A stretch of DNA of 64,000 nucleotides from Tardiphaga sp. 709 (GTDB lineage Bacteria; Pseudomonadota; Alphaproteobacteria; Rhizobiales; Xanthobacteraceae). Location: NCBI RefSeq assembly GCF_032401055.1, contig NZ_CP135529.1, forward strand, positions 372,001-436,000, given 5' to 3'. Both the position numbers and the translations under genes were made by a program. Shown one piece after another: positions 17,080 through 26,579 of the stretch. Numbering within the stretch: position 1 is the stretch's first letter; each line of letters opens with the position of its first letter. The notes beneath the pieces were generated by a model, which searched no databases, was not told where the DNA came from, and worked only from the letters and a program-made list of their open reading frames with translations.

Positions 17080-17760
17080 CGCACGAACATCCGGACAAGG
17101 CTCCGCCGCGCGCGCTTTGCGCCGAGATTCGGGGCGTTGGGGTATGCAGCCTGAGACACGTTCACCGGGTGATGCTGGTCAATGAAGCGAGCCCGCATTC
17201 TAGCGGCCCAATCATCCTGCGGACAGTGTTCTTACGTGTCGCAACGTGCAAGCGGCACGGATGCTCGACGCCGGCGAATGAGCGGATTTGCACAGATTCT
17301 CCCGATTTTGTGGGGCTTTTTGGTCCCTGACAGACGCACCGGCAGATCAGGCTTACGAAGATTTCATGTGTTCATTTGTTGCTGACGCCCGGATTGCGTT
17401 CCCCTGTGCCACCGGCACCGTTTTGAAACCCGCCGGGATGTGATGCATGCGCTGCTCAAGCCCATGGGCCGTCGCTTCAGTTGCCGCGTGAAGAGCGGTT
17501 GATCGATCACGATCGGCTTGACGATGCGGACCGGATGCCACTGCCGTTCGGCGTCAATCGTGCCGCGTGAAGCAGGCCATGCAAGAAATACCCGCTTGGC
17601 GAGCAAACAAGGCCGCGCTTATACTCCTGCAAAATCGTCCGCGCGTTGACCGGATTTCGCAGCGCACAAAGATGATCCTGTTCGACAGAAGAGCGGCGGC
17701 CACATCCTTCTATGCGACTTGAATTCGGGCACAGAACCACGAACTCCCCTGGATCTGCAC
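17080..17760. other. Long intergenic region without supported gene
   Basis: About 680 bases between the divergent efflux operon and the cyclopropane synthase. It must hold promoters for both. Short frames exist on both strands (for example minus-strand frames at 17353-17606), but none has a ribosome site, codon pattern or recognisable family. A decayed gene is possible around 17350-17640. No tRNA or known RNA motif was seen. Confidence 0.4.
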
Positions 17761-18990
17761 ATGTCTGATCTGATCGTTCTCACTCCGGAAAATGTCGACA
17801 AGGCGCTGCCGGATCTGCCGCGCATCGTCCGGCTGGCATTGGGCTTCGGCTCGCGTCTGCGCCGCGGCACGCTCGACGTGACACTCCCCGATGGCCGGCG
17901 TGTCCGCCTCGGTGGTATGGAACCCGGTCCCGCGGCGGAGATGACGATCACCAGCTATGCGTTCGCGTCGCGTCTTGTGAATGGCGGCGATATCGGCATC
18001 GCGGAAGCCTATCTACATCGCGAATGGGACACGCCGGATCTCACACAATTCCTGTATCTGTTCTGCGTCAATCACGATCTCATTCAGATGATGCTCGGCA
18101 ACAATCCGCTGATGCGCTTCGTCCAGATCGTTCGCCATTGGTTCAACCGCAACACCAAGCGGCAAGCTCGCAAGAACATCTACGCGCACTACGACATCGG
18201 CAACGCGTTCTATTCCGCGTGGCTCGATCCGAGCATGACTTATTCGTCGGCGATTTTTGAGGACGGCGCGCAGGATCTCACCGCCGCACAGAACAACAAA
18301 TATCGCCGGCTTGCAGAAGCAATCGATCTGAAGCCCGGCCAGAAAGTGTTGGAGATCGGCTGCGGCTGGGGTGGCTTTGCCGAATATGCCGCGAAGAACT
18401 ACGGCGCGCATGTCACCGGCCTCACCATCTCGACCGAGCAGCGCGATTTCGCGCGCAAGCGAATGCAGAACGCGGGCCTTGGCGACAAGGTCGAGATCAA
18501 GTTTCAGGACTATCGCGACGAACGTGGACAGTATGACCGCATCGCTTCGATCGAGATGATCGAGGCCGTCGGCGAACAGTTCTGGCCGCAATATTTCTCA
18601 CAATTGCGCGACCGGCTGCTGCCCGGCGGATTGATCGGTATCCAGGCCATCACGATCCAGGACAAGTTCTTCCAGACCTATCGGCGCGAGGTCGACTTCA
18701 TTCAGCGCTACGTCTTTCCCGGCGGCATGCTGCCGTCGCCGGAAATCCTGAAATCCCTCGGGGCCAGATACGGCGTTCCTGTCATCAAGGAGCGCATATT
18801 CGGACTGGATTATGCCAAGACGCTGGCCACCTGGAGAGATAGTTTCCGCGCGGCTTGGCCAAGCCTGACGCCCCTCGGCTTCGACGACCGGTTCCGGCGG
18901 CTCTGGGAATACTACCTGGCCTATTGCGAGGCCGGTTTCCTGTCGGGGAATATCGACGTCCGTCAGGTCGTATTCGCAAAAGCCCCATAG
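17761..18990 (+). CDS. cfa: Cyclopropane-fatty-acyl-phospholipid synthase
   Basis: A 409-residue soluble, membrane-associating enzyme that adds a methylene group from S-adenosylmethionine to unsaturated acyl chains of membrane phospholipids, giving acid and stress tolerance. The N-terminal lipid-binding domain (about 1-130) precedes NIYAHYDIGNAFYSAWLD (about 140). The SAM motif is VLEIGCGWGGFAEYA (about 196-210), and the C-terminal part contains FIQRYVFPGGMLPS. The MTYSSAIF segment has Ser where the E. coli enzyme has Cys, as is usual in alphaproteobacteria. The ATG at 17761 is used; a TTG at 17719 is possible but unsupported. Confidence 0.9.
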   Translation: MSDLIVLTPENVDKALPDLPRIVRLALGFGSRLRRGTLDVTLPDGRRVRLGGMEPGPAAEMTITSYAFASRLVNGGDIGIAEAYLHREWDTPDLTQFLYLFCVNHDLIQMMLGNNPLMRFVQIVRHWFNRNTKRQARKNIYAHYDIGNAFYSAWLDPSMTYSSAIFEDGAQDLTAAQNNKYRRLAEAIDLKPGQKVLEIGCGWGGFAEYAAKNYGAHVTGLTISTEQRDFARKRMQNAGLGDKVEIKFQDYRDERGQYDRIASIEMIEAVGEQFWPQYFSQLRDRLLPGGLIGIQAITIQDKFFQTYRREVDFIQRYVFPGGMLPSPEILKSLGARYGVPVIKERIFGLDYAKTLATWRDSFRAAWPSLTPLGFDDRFRRLWEYYLAYCEAGFLSGNIDVRQVVFAKAP

Positions 18991-19115
18991 CCCGCGCTCT
19001 GGACTTTCCGCCCTGCGGCACCAGATCTTGGGACCGGCCCCTTCCCTTGTCTGGCCCGGCGGCCTCCACTAGGGTCGCCGCGAGATCGATAACCCGAGCG
19101 AAGAATTTCAGCACC

Positions 19116-20156
19116 ATGACCTTCAACAAAGACGTCGTCGAGGCGATCGGCAACACGCCTCTGATCAAGCTGAAGCGCGCATCCGAACTGACCGGCTGCA
19201 CCATTCTCGGCAAGGCCGAGTTCATGAATCCCGGCCAGTCGGTGAAGGACCGGGCGGGCAAATGGATGATCCTTGAAGCCGAGAAGCACGGCGATCTGAA
19301 GCCCGGCGGTCTCATTGTCGAGTCGACTGCGGGCAATACCGGTATCGGTCTCGCCGTGGTGGCGAGCGCGCGCGGCTATCGCACGCTGATCGTGATCCCG
19401 GAGACGCAGAGCCAGGAAAAGAAAGATATGCTGCGGCTCAACGGCGCCGAGCTGATCGAAGTGCCCGCGCTGCCGTTCGCCAATCCGAACAACTATCAGC
19501 ATGTCGGACGACGGCTCGCAGATCAGCTGCGCAAGACCGAGCCGAACGGCGTTCTGTTTGCCGACCAGTGGAACAATCTCGACAATGCCAAAGCCCATTA
19601 TGAATCGACGGGCCCCGAGATCTGGGAGCAGACTGGCGGCAAGGTGGACGGCTTCATTTCGGCAGTCGGTACCGGCGGCACGCTAGCCGGCACGAGCCGC
19701 TACCTGAAGGAAAAGAACAACAACATTGTTACGGCCTGCGCCGATCCAAATGGCTTTGCGATGTATAACTGGTTCAAGCATGGCGAAGCCAAGTCCACAC
19801 CCGGCGATTCCATCACGGAAGGCATCGGGATTGGCCGCGTGACGCCGGTCATCGAGACCGCGAAGGTCGATACCGCCTTCTTGATCCCTGACGAGGAAGC
19901 GGTCGCCGTCATCTACGACCTGCTCCAGCACGAAGGCCTCTGTCTCGGCGGCTCGACCGGAATTAACATCGCCGGCGCGATCCGTCTCGCAAAGGAGTTG
20001 GGACCAGGCAAGACCATCGTCACCCTTCTCTGCGACTCCGGCGGCCGCTATCAGTCGAAACTGTTCAATCCCGACTTCATGCGCAGCAAGAACCTGCCGG
20101 TGCCGGCATGGCTGGAGACGAAGAGCGATATCTCGGTGCCGTTCGAGAAAGTCTGA
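19116..20156 (+). CDS. cysK: Cysteine synthase A
   Basis: A 346-residue PLP enzyme of the fold-type II family that makes cysteine from O-acetylserine and sulfide. The Schiff-base Lys44 lies in NPGQSVKDRAG. The substrate loop STAGNTG and the PLP-phosphate loop GTGGTLAGT are intact. The ATG at 19116 begins MTFNKDVVEAIGNTPLIKLK, the usual family start; the frame is open further upstream into cfa but does not look like coding sequence of this gene. The longer form with FEKV end is typical of rhizobial CysK. It converges with aapP, and a small hairpin covers both stop codons. Confidence 0.9.
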   Translation: MTFNKDVVEAIGNTPLIKLKRASELTGCTILGKAEFMNPGQSVKDRAGKWMILEAEKHGDLKPGGLIVESTAGNTGIGLAVVASARGYRTLIVIPETQSQEKKDMLRLNGAELIEVPALPFANPNNYQHVGRRLADQLRKTEPNGVLFADQWNNLDNAKAHYESTGPEIWEQTGGKVDGFISAVGTGGTLAGTSRYLKEKNNNIVTACADPNGFAMYNWFKHGEAKSTPGDSITEGIGIGRVTPVIETAKVDTAFLIPDEEAVAVIYDLLQHEGLCLGGSTGINIAGAIRLAKELGPGKTIVTLLCDSGGRYQSKLFNPDFMRSKNLPVPAWLETKSDISVPFEKV

Positions 20157-20170
20157 GGCGCAAGGCCTCA
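20154..20170. terminator. Short hairpin between convergent cysK and aapP
   Basis: TGAGGC (20154-20159) and GCCTCA (20165-20170) pair perfectly around GCAAG. Each arm contains or touches a stop codon of one gene. The stem is only 6 bp and has no T-run, so termination strength is uncertain. Confidence 0.35.
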
Positions 20171-20914
20171 GCGGAGAATCTGGCTCAGGAACAGCTTCGT
20201 CCGCGCATGCTGCGGATTGGCGAAGAACTTGTCCGGTGTATTCGCCTCGATGATCTGCCCGGCATCCATGAATACGACGCGGCTGGCGACTTCCCTGGCA
20301 AAGCCCATCTCGTGCGTGACCACCAGCATGGTCATGCCCTCGCCGGCGAGATCGACCATCGTATCCAGCACTTCCTTGACCATTTCCGGGTCCAGCGCCG
20401 ATGTCGGCTCGTCGAACAGCATGACCTTCGGCGTCATCGTCAGCGCCCGCGCGATCGCCACACGCTGCTGCTGGCCACCGGAGAGCTGACCAGGATAGGC
20501 ATTGGCCTTGTCCGGAATGCGCACCCGCTCCAGATACTTCATCGCCGCAGCATCGGCGTCCTTCTTCGGCATATGCCGTACCCAGATCGGCGCCAACGTG
20601 CAGTTTTCAAGCACGGTCAGATGCGGAAACAGATTGAAGCTCTGGAACACCATCCCGACGTCACGCCTGATATCGTCGATGCGGCGCAGGTTGGGACCGA
20701 GTTCGATGCCGTCAACCGTGATGCGGCCTTCCTGAAACTCCTCCAGCGCATTGATGCAGCGGATCAGCGTCGATTTGCCCGAGCCCGATGGCCCGCAGAT
20801 CACGATGCGCTCGCTGCGGCCGACCGCAAGATCGATGTCGCGCAGTACGTGGAAATCGCCAAACCATTTGTTGAGGCCGGCAACCGAGACGATGGGATTC
20901 ACGGATACGGACAT
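20168..20914 (-). CDS. aapP: General L-amino acid ABC transporter, ATPase AapP
   Basis: A 248-residue ATP-binding subunit of the polar amino acid transporter family. Walker A is GPSGSGKST (residues 41-49), and the Q-loop lies in [13 protein letters not shown]. The signature is LSGGQQQR, Walker [16 protein letters not shown], and the switch His sits in VVTHEMG. It powers import by the AapQ/AapM permease pair. Last gene of aapJQMP, six bases after aapM. In rhizobia this system imports many L-amino acids and is needed for amino-acid cycling in nodules (R. leguminosarum; established knowledge). Confidence 0.92.
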   Translation of the reverse strand: MSVSVNPIVSVAGLNKWFGDFHVLRDIDLAVGRSERIVICGPSGSGKSTLIRCINALEEFQEGRITVDGIELGPNLRRIDDIRRDVGMVFQSFNLFPHLTVLENCTLAPIWVRHMPKKDADAAAMKYLERVRIPDKANAYPGQLSGGQQQRVAIARALTMTPKVMLFDEPTSALDPEMVKEVLDTMVDLAGEGMTMLVVTHEMGFAREVASRVVFMDAGQIIEANTPDKFFANPQHARTKLFLSQILR

Positions 20915-20920
20915 GTTACC

Positions 20921-22441
20921 TCAACTGCGTCGATGCACATTGAGCCGGTGCTCGACGAATAGCGAATAGCGCGAGATGCCGAAGCACATCACGAAATACA
21001 TGATGCCGGTAAAGGCAAAACCGGTGAACAAGGTCGTCGGAGTCGACCAGTTCGGATCGGCAAAGGATGCGCGGAGCTGACCGAGCAGATCGAATAGCGC
21101 GACGATGGACACCAGCGATGTATCCTTCAAAAGCGCGATGAAGCTGTTGACGAGGCCGGGAATGACATGGCGCAGCGCTTGCGGCATCACCACCAGACGC
21201 GTGGTCTTCCACCAGGACAGGCCCAGCGCACTTGCCGCCTCCGCCTGACCGCGCGGGATCGCCTGCAGTCCGCCGCGGATCACCTCGGCATTGTAGGCAC
21301 CGGCAAACAGCGCAATGCCGATCAGCGCACGCACCAGCCCATCGACAGTGAAATTGCCAGGCAGGAACAGCGGCAGCATATAAGTCGCAAAGAACAGCAC
21401 GGTGATCAACGGCACGCCGCGCCAGAATTCGATGAAGGCAATCGAGAACAGCCGGATCAACGGAATGGTCGAGCGTCGGCCAAGTGCCAGCGCGATGCCA
21501 ACGGGCATCGACGTGACGATGCCGGTGATCGACACCACCAGCGTCACCAGCAAGCCGCCCCACAGCCGCGTATCGACGATCGGCAATCCGCCGCGATCGA
21601 GCCGCAGCAAGGCGATGACGGCGGCGACGCCAATAAAGATGAAAATCGTGCTTGCGAGCGCGCGCCAGCCGTTGCGGACATGGCCATTCGATAAGAAGAC
21701 AAGAAGCGAAACGGTAATCGTTGTTGCCGCCAGTTCGAACCAGACGGGTTCACCCCGGTTGACGCCTTCGTTGCGCAGCCAGTCGAACGGCAGCGCGACG
21801 AGTTGCAGGCCATCGCCGAATGCCACGATGCCGTTGCCGATTAACCTGAGCAGATCGCCAAAGACAGCAATATCGGACAGAAGGCCCATACTCCTGAGCC
21901 TGCGACCGATCTCCGTGATGTGGACCGCAACGGTCGACAGAAAATCCGCGGCCCAACTGATTCCGAAGCCATTGATGCCACCGCCATACAGCAGGAAAAA
22001 CGCCACGACGGGGAACGCAAGGAAGAACAGTCCGGCATTCACGCTCTTCGCCGGCAGACGCGGGATCAGCAGCGGCAGAAGTAATAGAGCACCGAGCAGG
22101 AAAGTGAGATTGACGCGCCAGCGCTCGGGCTCCGGATAAAAGCCGTAGATGAACTGCGTGAATTTGGCCTGCACGAATGGCCAGCAGGCGCCAACGGCGT
22201 GGCCAACGTTTTCCGGCAGGCACGCGGTCCGATCTTGCCCCTGCCAGACGGCGTCGATCAGCAGGAATTTGACCGTGGGGGCAATGGTGAACCAGAGCAG
22301 CAACAGGCTGACGACAGTCAGCAGAATATTGGTCGGTGAATTCAGCAGCCGTGTCTGCACAAAACCGACGAAACCCGTGCTGCGCACGGGTGCGGCGCGC
22401 TCTGCAACCAGTTCTCTTGCAACGAAGCTGGTATTGCTCAT
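20921..22441 (-). CDS. aapM: General L-amino acid ABC transporter, permease AapM
   Basis: A 506-residue inner-membrane permease. It is longer than ordinary HisM-type subunits because of an N-terminal extension with extra membrane segments, as in known AapM. The C-terminal 220 residues hold the transport domain, with the EAA loop QAEAASALGLSWWKTTRLVVMPQALRHVIPGL that contacts AapP. A large periplasmic loop with two Cys (TACLPENVGHAVGACWP) may be disulfide-linked. The start overlaps the aapQ stop by four bases (ATGA). Confidence 0.9.
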   Translation of the reverse strand: MSNTSFVARELVAERAAPVRSTGFVGFVQTRLLNSPTNILLTVVSLLLLWFTIAPTVKFLLIDAVWQGQDRTACLPENVGHAVGACWPFVQAKFTQFIYGFYPEPERWRVNLTFLLGALLLLPLLIPRLPAKSVNAGLFFLAFPVVAFFLLYGGGINGFGISWAADFLSTVAVHITEIGRRLRSMGLLSDIAVFGDLLRLIGNGIVAFGDGLQLVALPFDWLRNEGVNRGEPVWFELAATTITVSLLVFLSNGHVRNGWRALASTIFIFIGVAAVIALLRLDRGGLPIVDTRLWGGLLVTLVVSITGIVTSMPVGIALALGRRSTIPLIRLFSIAFIEFWRGVPLITVLFFATYMLPLFLPGNFTVDGLVRALIGIALFAGAYNAEVIRGGLQAIPRGQAEAASALGLSWWKTTRLVVMPQALRHVIPGLVNSFIALLKDTSLVSIVALFDLLGQLRASFADPNWSTPTTLFTGFAFTGIMYFVMCFGISRYSLFVEHRLNVHRRS

Positions 22442-23649
22442 GCGCCCATGCTCCGCGAGATCCGCCAGCCATAGGCGCTCATGATGGCGCTCGTGACCAG
22501 CGAGATCACGAGATAGACCGCCATGGTGATGGCGATGATCTCGATGGCCTGCCCGGTCTGGCTCATGGTCGTCCCGGCAAAGACCGAGACGAGATCGGGA
22601 TAGCCGATGGCGACGGCCAGCGACGAGTTCTTGGTGAGGTTGAGATACTGGTTGGTCAGCGGCGGCAGGATCACGCGCATCGCCTGCGGCACCACGATCA
22701 GTCGCAGCGTTGCACCCCGGCTGAGTCCGAGCGATGCGCCGGCTTCGCTCTGTCCCTTGTGCACCGACTGGACTCCCGCGCGAACGATCTCGGCGATGAA
22801 GGCGGCGGTGTAGGTCGAGAGCGCCAGTGTCAGCGCGACGAACTCCGGCAGCACACGCAGGCCGCCCGAAAAATTAAAACCTCTCAATACCGGATACTCG
22901 AATGTCACGGGCGTGCCGAGCACGAGCGCCGTCAGAAGTGGCAAGCCGACCAGCAAGCCCAGGGTCGCTGGCCAGACGGCTATCACACGCCCCTTGGCGA
23001 AGAGCTGCTGTCGCGCATAGACGCGCAACACCAGCGCGGCGATGATCGCAACGATCACAGCGACCGCGAACGCCGTGAAAGCCTCCGTGCCGATCGGCTT
23101 CGGCAATCCAAAGCCGCGATTGCTGAGAAAGAAACTGTCCAGCAGCGAGATGCTCTGCCGCGGCTGCGGCAGCGTGGCGAGCACGGCGAGATACCAGAAC
23201 AGGATCTGGAACAGCAGCGGCAGGTTACGGATCAGTTCGACATAGCCGCCGGCGATGCGCGCCAGCAGCCAGTTCGGCGACATCCGGCCGAGCCCGACGA
23301 TGAAGCCTATGATGGTCGCGAAGAAGATGCCGATCAGCGACACGACCAGCGTATTCACGAGGCCGACGAAGAACACCTGCAGATAGGTATCCGATTCCGA
23401 ATACGGGATCAGCGCCTGACTGACGGCGAAGCCCGCAGTATTTGACAGGAAACCGAAGCCGGATGCGATCTTCTGCGCGGCCAGATTGCTGCGCGCATTC
23501 TCGACGATCTCATAGCCGATCCAGACAAGGGCAGCGACAAACACGATCTGGAGCACAAAGCCGCTCCAGCCCGCCTGCCCGCCCAGCACGCGTCGCAATT
23601 TCGCAACGAGCTGCAGCGGCGGTTTTCTGGCTTCGGTCGACGTCGCCAC
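22438..23649 (-). CDS. aapQ: General L-amino acid ABC transporter, permease AapQ
   Basis: A 403-residue inner-membrane permease, partner of AapM. The N-terminal segments VLQIVFVAALVWIGYEIV and later hydrophobic stretches are followed by the EAA loop QSEAGASLGLSRGATLRLIVVPQAMRVILPPL near residue 320. It starts at GTG 23649, 15 bases after aapJ. The conserved QYLNLTKNSSLAVAIGYPDL near the C terminus is characteristic of AapQ/BztB. Confidence 0.9.
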   Translation of the reverse strand: MATSTEARKPPLQLVAKLRRVLGGQAGWSGFVLQIVFVAALVWIGYEIVENARSNLAAQKIASGFGFLSNTAGFAVSQALIPYSESDTYLQVFFVGLVNTLVVSLIGIFFATIIGFIVGLGRMSPNWLLARIAGGYVELIRNLPLLFQILFWYLAVLATLPQPRQSISLLDSFFLSNRGFGLPKPIGTEAFTAFAVAVIVAIIAALVLRVYARQQLFAKGRVIAVWPATLGLLVGLPLLTALVLGTPVTFEYPVLRGFNFSGGLRVLPEFVALTLALSTYTAAFIAEIVRAGVQSVHKGQSEAGASLGLSRGATLRLIVVPQAMRVILPPLTNQYLNLTKNSSLAVAIGYPDLVSVFAGTTMSQTGQAIEIIAITMAVYLVISLVTSAIMSAYGWRISRSMGA

Positions 23650-23663
23650 GGGCGATGATGCGC

Positions 23664-24680
23664 TCAGCGGATCGGCGGTGCGTATTGGATGCCGCCCTTG
23701 TTCCAGAGCTGATTCAGTCCGCGCGAGATCCCTAGCTTGGAGCCCGCGCCGACATTGCGATCGAACACCTCGCCGTAATTGCCGGTCGCCTTGATGATGC
23801 GTGCGAACCAGTCCTTGGTGAGGCCCAGCGTTTCGCCGAGATTGCCGTCGGTGCCGAAGATACGTTTCAGCTCCGGCTTGTCGGATTTTGCCTGGTCATC
23901 GACGTTCTTCTGCGTGATGCCGAGCTCCTCCGCATTGATCATGGCGAACAGCGTCCAGCGCACCACATCGAGCCACTGATCATCGCCATGACGCACCAAT
24001 GGGCCAAGCGGCTCCTTGGAAATCACCTCAGGCAGAACGGCATGATCGGCAGGCACGGTGAGCTTCAGGCGTTCCGCATAAAGTTGCGAGAGATCAGCGG
24101 TGAAGACGTCGCAGCGGCCCGACTCATAGGCCTTGATGGTTTCGTCGGCGGTCGAGAACGCGATGACTTCATACTTCATGTTGTTGCCCTTGAAGTAGTC
24201 GGCAACATTCTGCTCGTTGGTGGTGCCGGTCTGCAGGCAGATCGAAGCGCTATTCAGCTCGAGCGCCGAATTAACCTTGAGCGCCTTGCGGACCAGGAAG
24301 CCCTGGCCGTCATAGTAATTGATGCCGGCGAAGTTGACGCCAAGCGACGTATCGCGCGACAGCGTCCAGGTCGTGTTGCGCGACAGCACGTCGATTTCGC
24401 CGGACTGCAAGGCAGTAAAGCGATCCTTCGCCGAGAGCGGCACATATTTCACCTTGGTGGCATCGTTGAAGATCGCCGCCGCGATGCCGCGGCACAGGTC
24501 GACATCGAAGCCGACCCAGTTGCCCTTGTCATCCGGCGCTGAGAAACCCGGCAAGCCCTGGGTGACGCCGCAGGACAGCATGCCGCGGTCCTTCACGGTC
24601 TTGAGCGTCTGCGCAGATGCGCCTTGCGCGGTCAGACTGGCGGCAAGAGCGAGAGAGAACATCAAGGTTGCGCGTTTCAT
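23664..24680 (-). CDS. aapJ: General L-amino acid ABC transporter, binding protein AapJ
   Basis: A 338-residue periplasmic solute-binding protein. A Sec signal peptide (MKRATLMFSLALAASLTAQGASA) is followed by QTLKTVKDRGMLSCGVTQGLPGFSAPDDKGNWVGFDVDLCRGIAAAIF, the typical AapJ/BztA opening with two cysteines. It binds a wide range of L-amino acids and delivers them to AapQM. The ATG at 24680 has AAGAGG seven bases upstream; a longer frame start at 24722 would spoil the signal peptide. First gene of the operon, divergent from the cystathionine lyase gene. Confidence 0.92.
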   Translation of the reverse strand: MKRATLMFSLALAASLTAQGASAQTLKTVKDRGMLSCGVTQGLPGFSAPDDKGNWVGFDVDLCRGIAAAIFNDATKVKYVPLSAKDRFTALQSGEIDVLSRNTTWTLSRDTSLGVNFAGINYYDGQGFLVRKALKVNSALELNSASICLQTGTTNEQNVADYFKGNNMKYEVIAFSTADETIKAYESGRCDVFTADLSQLYAERLKLTVPADHAVLPEVISKEPLGPLVRHGDDQWLDVVRWTLFAMINAEELGITQKNVDDQAKSDKPELKRIFGTDGNLGETLGLTKDWFARIIKATGNYGEVFDRNVGAGSKLGISRGLNQLWNKGGIQYAPPIR

Positions 24681-25017
24681 GTAAGGCCTCTTTGGGGACG
24701 TCAGGACGCTCGGTCGACGCAAAGAATTGAATGACGAGCCTACGGATCAGTTCCATAGCCGTGAATGGCCCGACCGGAAAGACGAACTACAGCAGAGACG
24801 ATCTAAAAAGACCGTACGAATCAGCAGGAAATCGCAGATTTCGCGGCAGGTCCCTCAACGTGCCGCGGGGGATCGACGAGGTCCGCAACAGAGAACGATC
24901 AGTCAGCCGGGTCAAGGGGTTGACGGCCATCTTCCGTGTCCTCTTAGTGACGGAACCAGCCATTCGGCAACTGAGATGCCAATGGCCTTGCAACACCTGC
25001 AGACCGGCGGCCCCATT
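24681..25017. promoter_or_regulatory. Divergent promoter region, aapJ / metC
   Basis: About 340 bases separate the two divergent starts. TTGACG at 24920-24925 with a weak CTTAGT at 24943-24948 is a possible metC promoter. The metC frame is open through this region, so a longer product is possible, but no good ribosome site supports it. No SAM-responsive RNA motif was recognised. Confidence 0.35.
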
Positions 25018-26214
25018 ATGACAGCTTCGAACGATAATCACGGCACCACCTCGCTCGACACGGACACCGTGATCGTCACCGCTGGCCGCGACACCAAATC
25101 GCAGAGGGGCTTTGTCAATCCGCCGGTCGTGCGCGGCTCTACGGTGTTGTATCCGACCGCCGACGACCTCCATGCGCATCGCGGCGAGTTTCAGTATGGT
25201 CGCCACGGCACGCCGACCACCAAGGCATTGCAGGAAGCGCTGATGGCGCTGGAGGGCCCGAAATGTGCAGGCGTGGGGCTCGTGCCATCGGGCCTCGCCG
25301 CGATCTCGACCGCCCTGCTCTCGGTGCTGAAAGCCGGCGATCATCTCCTCGTCAGCGACAGCGCCTATCGGCCGACACGCAATTTCTGCAACGACATGCT
25401 GGCACGATACGGCATCGAGACTACCTATTTCGATCCGCTGATCGGTGCCGGTATCGAAGCGCTGTTCAAGCCCAATACCCGCGCCGTCCTGGTCGAAGCG
25501 CCGGGCTCACAATCCTTCGAAATGCCGGATGTGCCTCTCATTGCAGGCATCGCGCATGCGCGCGGCGCGCTGGTGCTCGACGACAACACCTGGGCCACGC
25601 CGCTGTATCATCGCTCGCTCGAACAGGGCGTCGATATCAGCATCCAGGCCGCGACCAAATATATCGGCGGCCACTCGGACATCATGTTCGGCACCATCTC
25701 CGCCAATGACGCAGCGTGGCCGCTGATCAGCGAAGGCATCAGGCTGCTCGGAACATGTGCAGGCCCGGACGACGTCTTCCTCGCGCTGCGCGGGCTACGC
25801 ACGATGTCCGTGCGGCTCGCGCATCATCAGCGCTCGGCGCTGGAGATGGCCCGGTGGCTGGAGACCCGCCCCGAAGTCCTGAAGGTGCTGCATCCCGCTT
25901 TGCCCAGCCATCCCGGCCACGCCGTCTGGAAGCGCGACTTCACGGGCGCATCCGGCCTGTTCAGCATCATCCTGAAGCCGTCGTCGCAAAAGGCGGTCGA
26001 TGCCCTGCTCGACACGGTCAAGCTGTTCGGCATGGGCTATTCCTGGGGCGGCTTCGAGAGCCTCGTCATCCCGTTCGACTGCTCGGATTATCGCAGCGCG
26101 ACGACATGGGCGCCCGGCGGTCCGGCCCTGCGGTTTCATATCGGGCTGGAAAGTGTCGATGATCTGAAGGCTGATCTGGAGCGCGGCCTAGCGGCATTCA
26201 ACGCGGCGCTCTAA
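25018..26214 (+). CDS. metC: Cystathionine beta-lyase
   Basis: A 398-residue PLP enzyme of the Cys/Met metabolism family that splits cystathionine to homocysteine, pyruvate and ammonia (methionine biosynthesis). The cofactor Lys214 lies in QAATKYIGGHSD. YGRHGTPTTKALQEAL and LVPSGLAAISTALL line the PLP site, and the C terminus holds YSWGGFESLVIP and LRFHIGLES, as in MetC. The ATG at 25018 is preferred; another in-frame ATG at 24976 cannot be excluded. It adjoins aapJ divergently, an order common in Bradyrhizobium relatives. Confidence 0.88.
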   Translation: MTASNDNHGTTSLDTDTVIVTAGRDTKSQRGFVNPPVVRGSTVLYPTADDLHAHRGEFQYGRHGTPTTKALQEALMALEGPKCAGVGLVPSGLAAISTALLSVLKAGDHLLVSDSAYRPTRNFCNDMLARYGIETTYFDPLIGAGIEALFKPNTRAVLVEAPGSQSFEMPDVPLIAGIAHARGALVLDDNTWATPLYHRSLEQGVDISIQAATKYIGGHSDIMFGTISANDAAWPLISEGIRLLGTCAGPDDVFLALRGLRTMSVRLAHHQRSALEMARWLETRPEVLKVLHPALPSHPGHAVWKRDFTGASGLFSIILKPSSQKAVDALLDTVKLFGMGYSWGGFESLVIPFDCSDYRSATTWAPGGPALRFHIGLESVDDLKADLERGLAAFNAAL

Positions 26215-26232
26215 TCGGCGTGGTCGCCAGAT

Positions 26233-26259
26233 AAAGACGCTCAGCTATCGAGCGTCTTT
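26233..26259. terminator. Bidirectional hairpin terminator
   Basis: AAAGACGCTC (26233-26242) and GAGCGTCTTT (26250-26259) form a perfect 10-bp stem with a 7-base loop, flanked by A and T runs on either side. It works in both directions between convergent metC and the LAB_N gene. Unusually, the last codons and stop of the LAB_N gene lie within the hairpin itself. Confidence 0.75.
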
Positions 26260-26579
26260 GATCCGCTGCCGCGGTTCTTGATGATCAGCATAATGTTACG
26301 GACATAGATCACGGTGGCGAAAGCCTGGCCGAGGATGATCACCGGCTCGCGCTTGGCGATGCCGTAGATCAGCGTCATAAACCCGCCGGCCATGGAGAAG
26401 AACCAGAAGGCCATTGGCACCACGCTCTGTCCGGCGCGTTCGCTGGAAATCCACTGCACGAGGAAGCGCGCGGTAAACAGCAGCTGCGCGATCAGGCCAA
26501 AGGCGAGCCAGAAATCGAACTTCGCGACGAAGACGTCGTAGATGTAGTCGCCAAGCGCCTGACCGTATTGAATCAGCAT
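26241..26579 (-). CDS. Lipid A biosynthesis N-terminal domain (LAB_N) membrane protein
   Basis: A 112-residue membrane protein with three to four hydrophobic segments. It carries the LAB_N signature: LIAQLLFTARFLVQWISSERAGQSVVPMAFWFFSMAGGFMTLIYGI. Members are small inner-membrane proteins found beside lipid A and prenyl-phosphate sugar transferases; the biochemical role is not established. The start codon directly follows the stop of the upstream glycosyltransferase (TAAATG), so the two are co-translated, and the pair probably acts in the same lipid A tailoring step. Confidence 0.85.
   Translation of the reverse strand: MLIQYGQALGDYIYDVFVAKFDFWLAFGLIAQLLFTARFLVQWISSERAGQSVVPMAFWFFSMAGGFMTLIYGIAKREPVIILGQAFATVIYVRNIMLIIKNRGSGSKTLDS

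Noticed and set aside
17182..17606. Short frames on both strands in the 680-base gap
   Set aside because: No ribosome sites, no recognisable motif and inconsistent frames; at most a decayed gene.
17719..17760. Upstream TTG start for the cyclopropane synthase
   Set aside because: No ribosome site and the added residues do not fit the family; ATG 17761 is used.
24681..25017. SAM riboswitch upstream of the cystathionine lyase gene
   Set aside because: The conserved core of known alphaproteobacterial SAM-binding RNAs could not be located in the leader.
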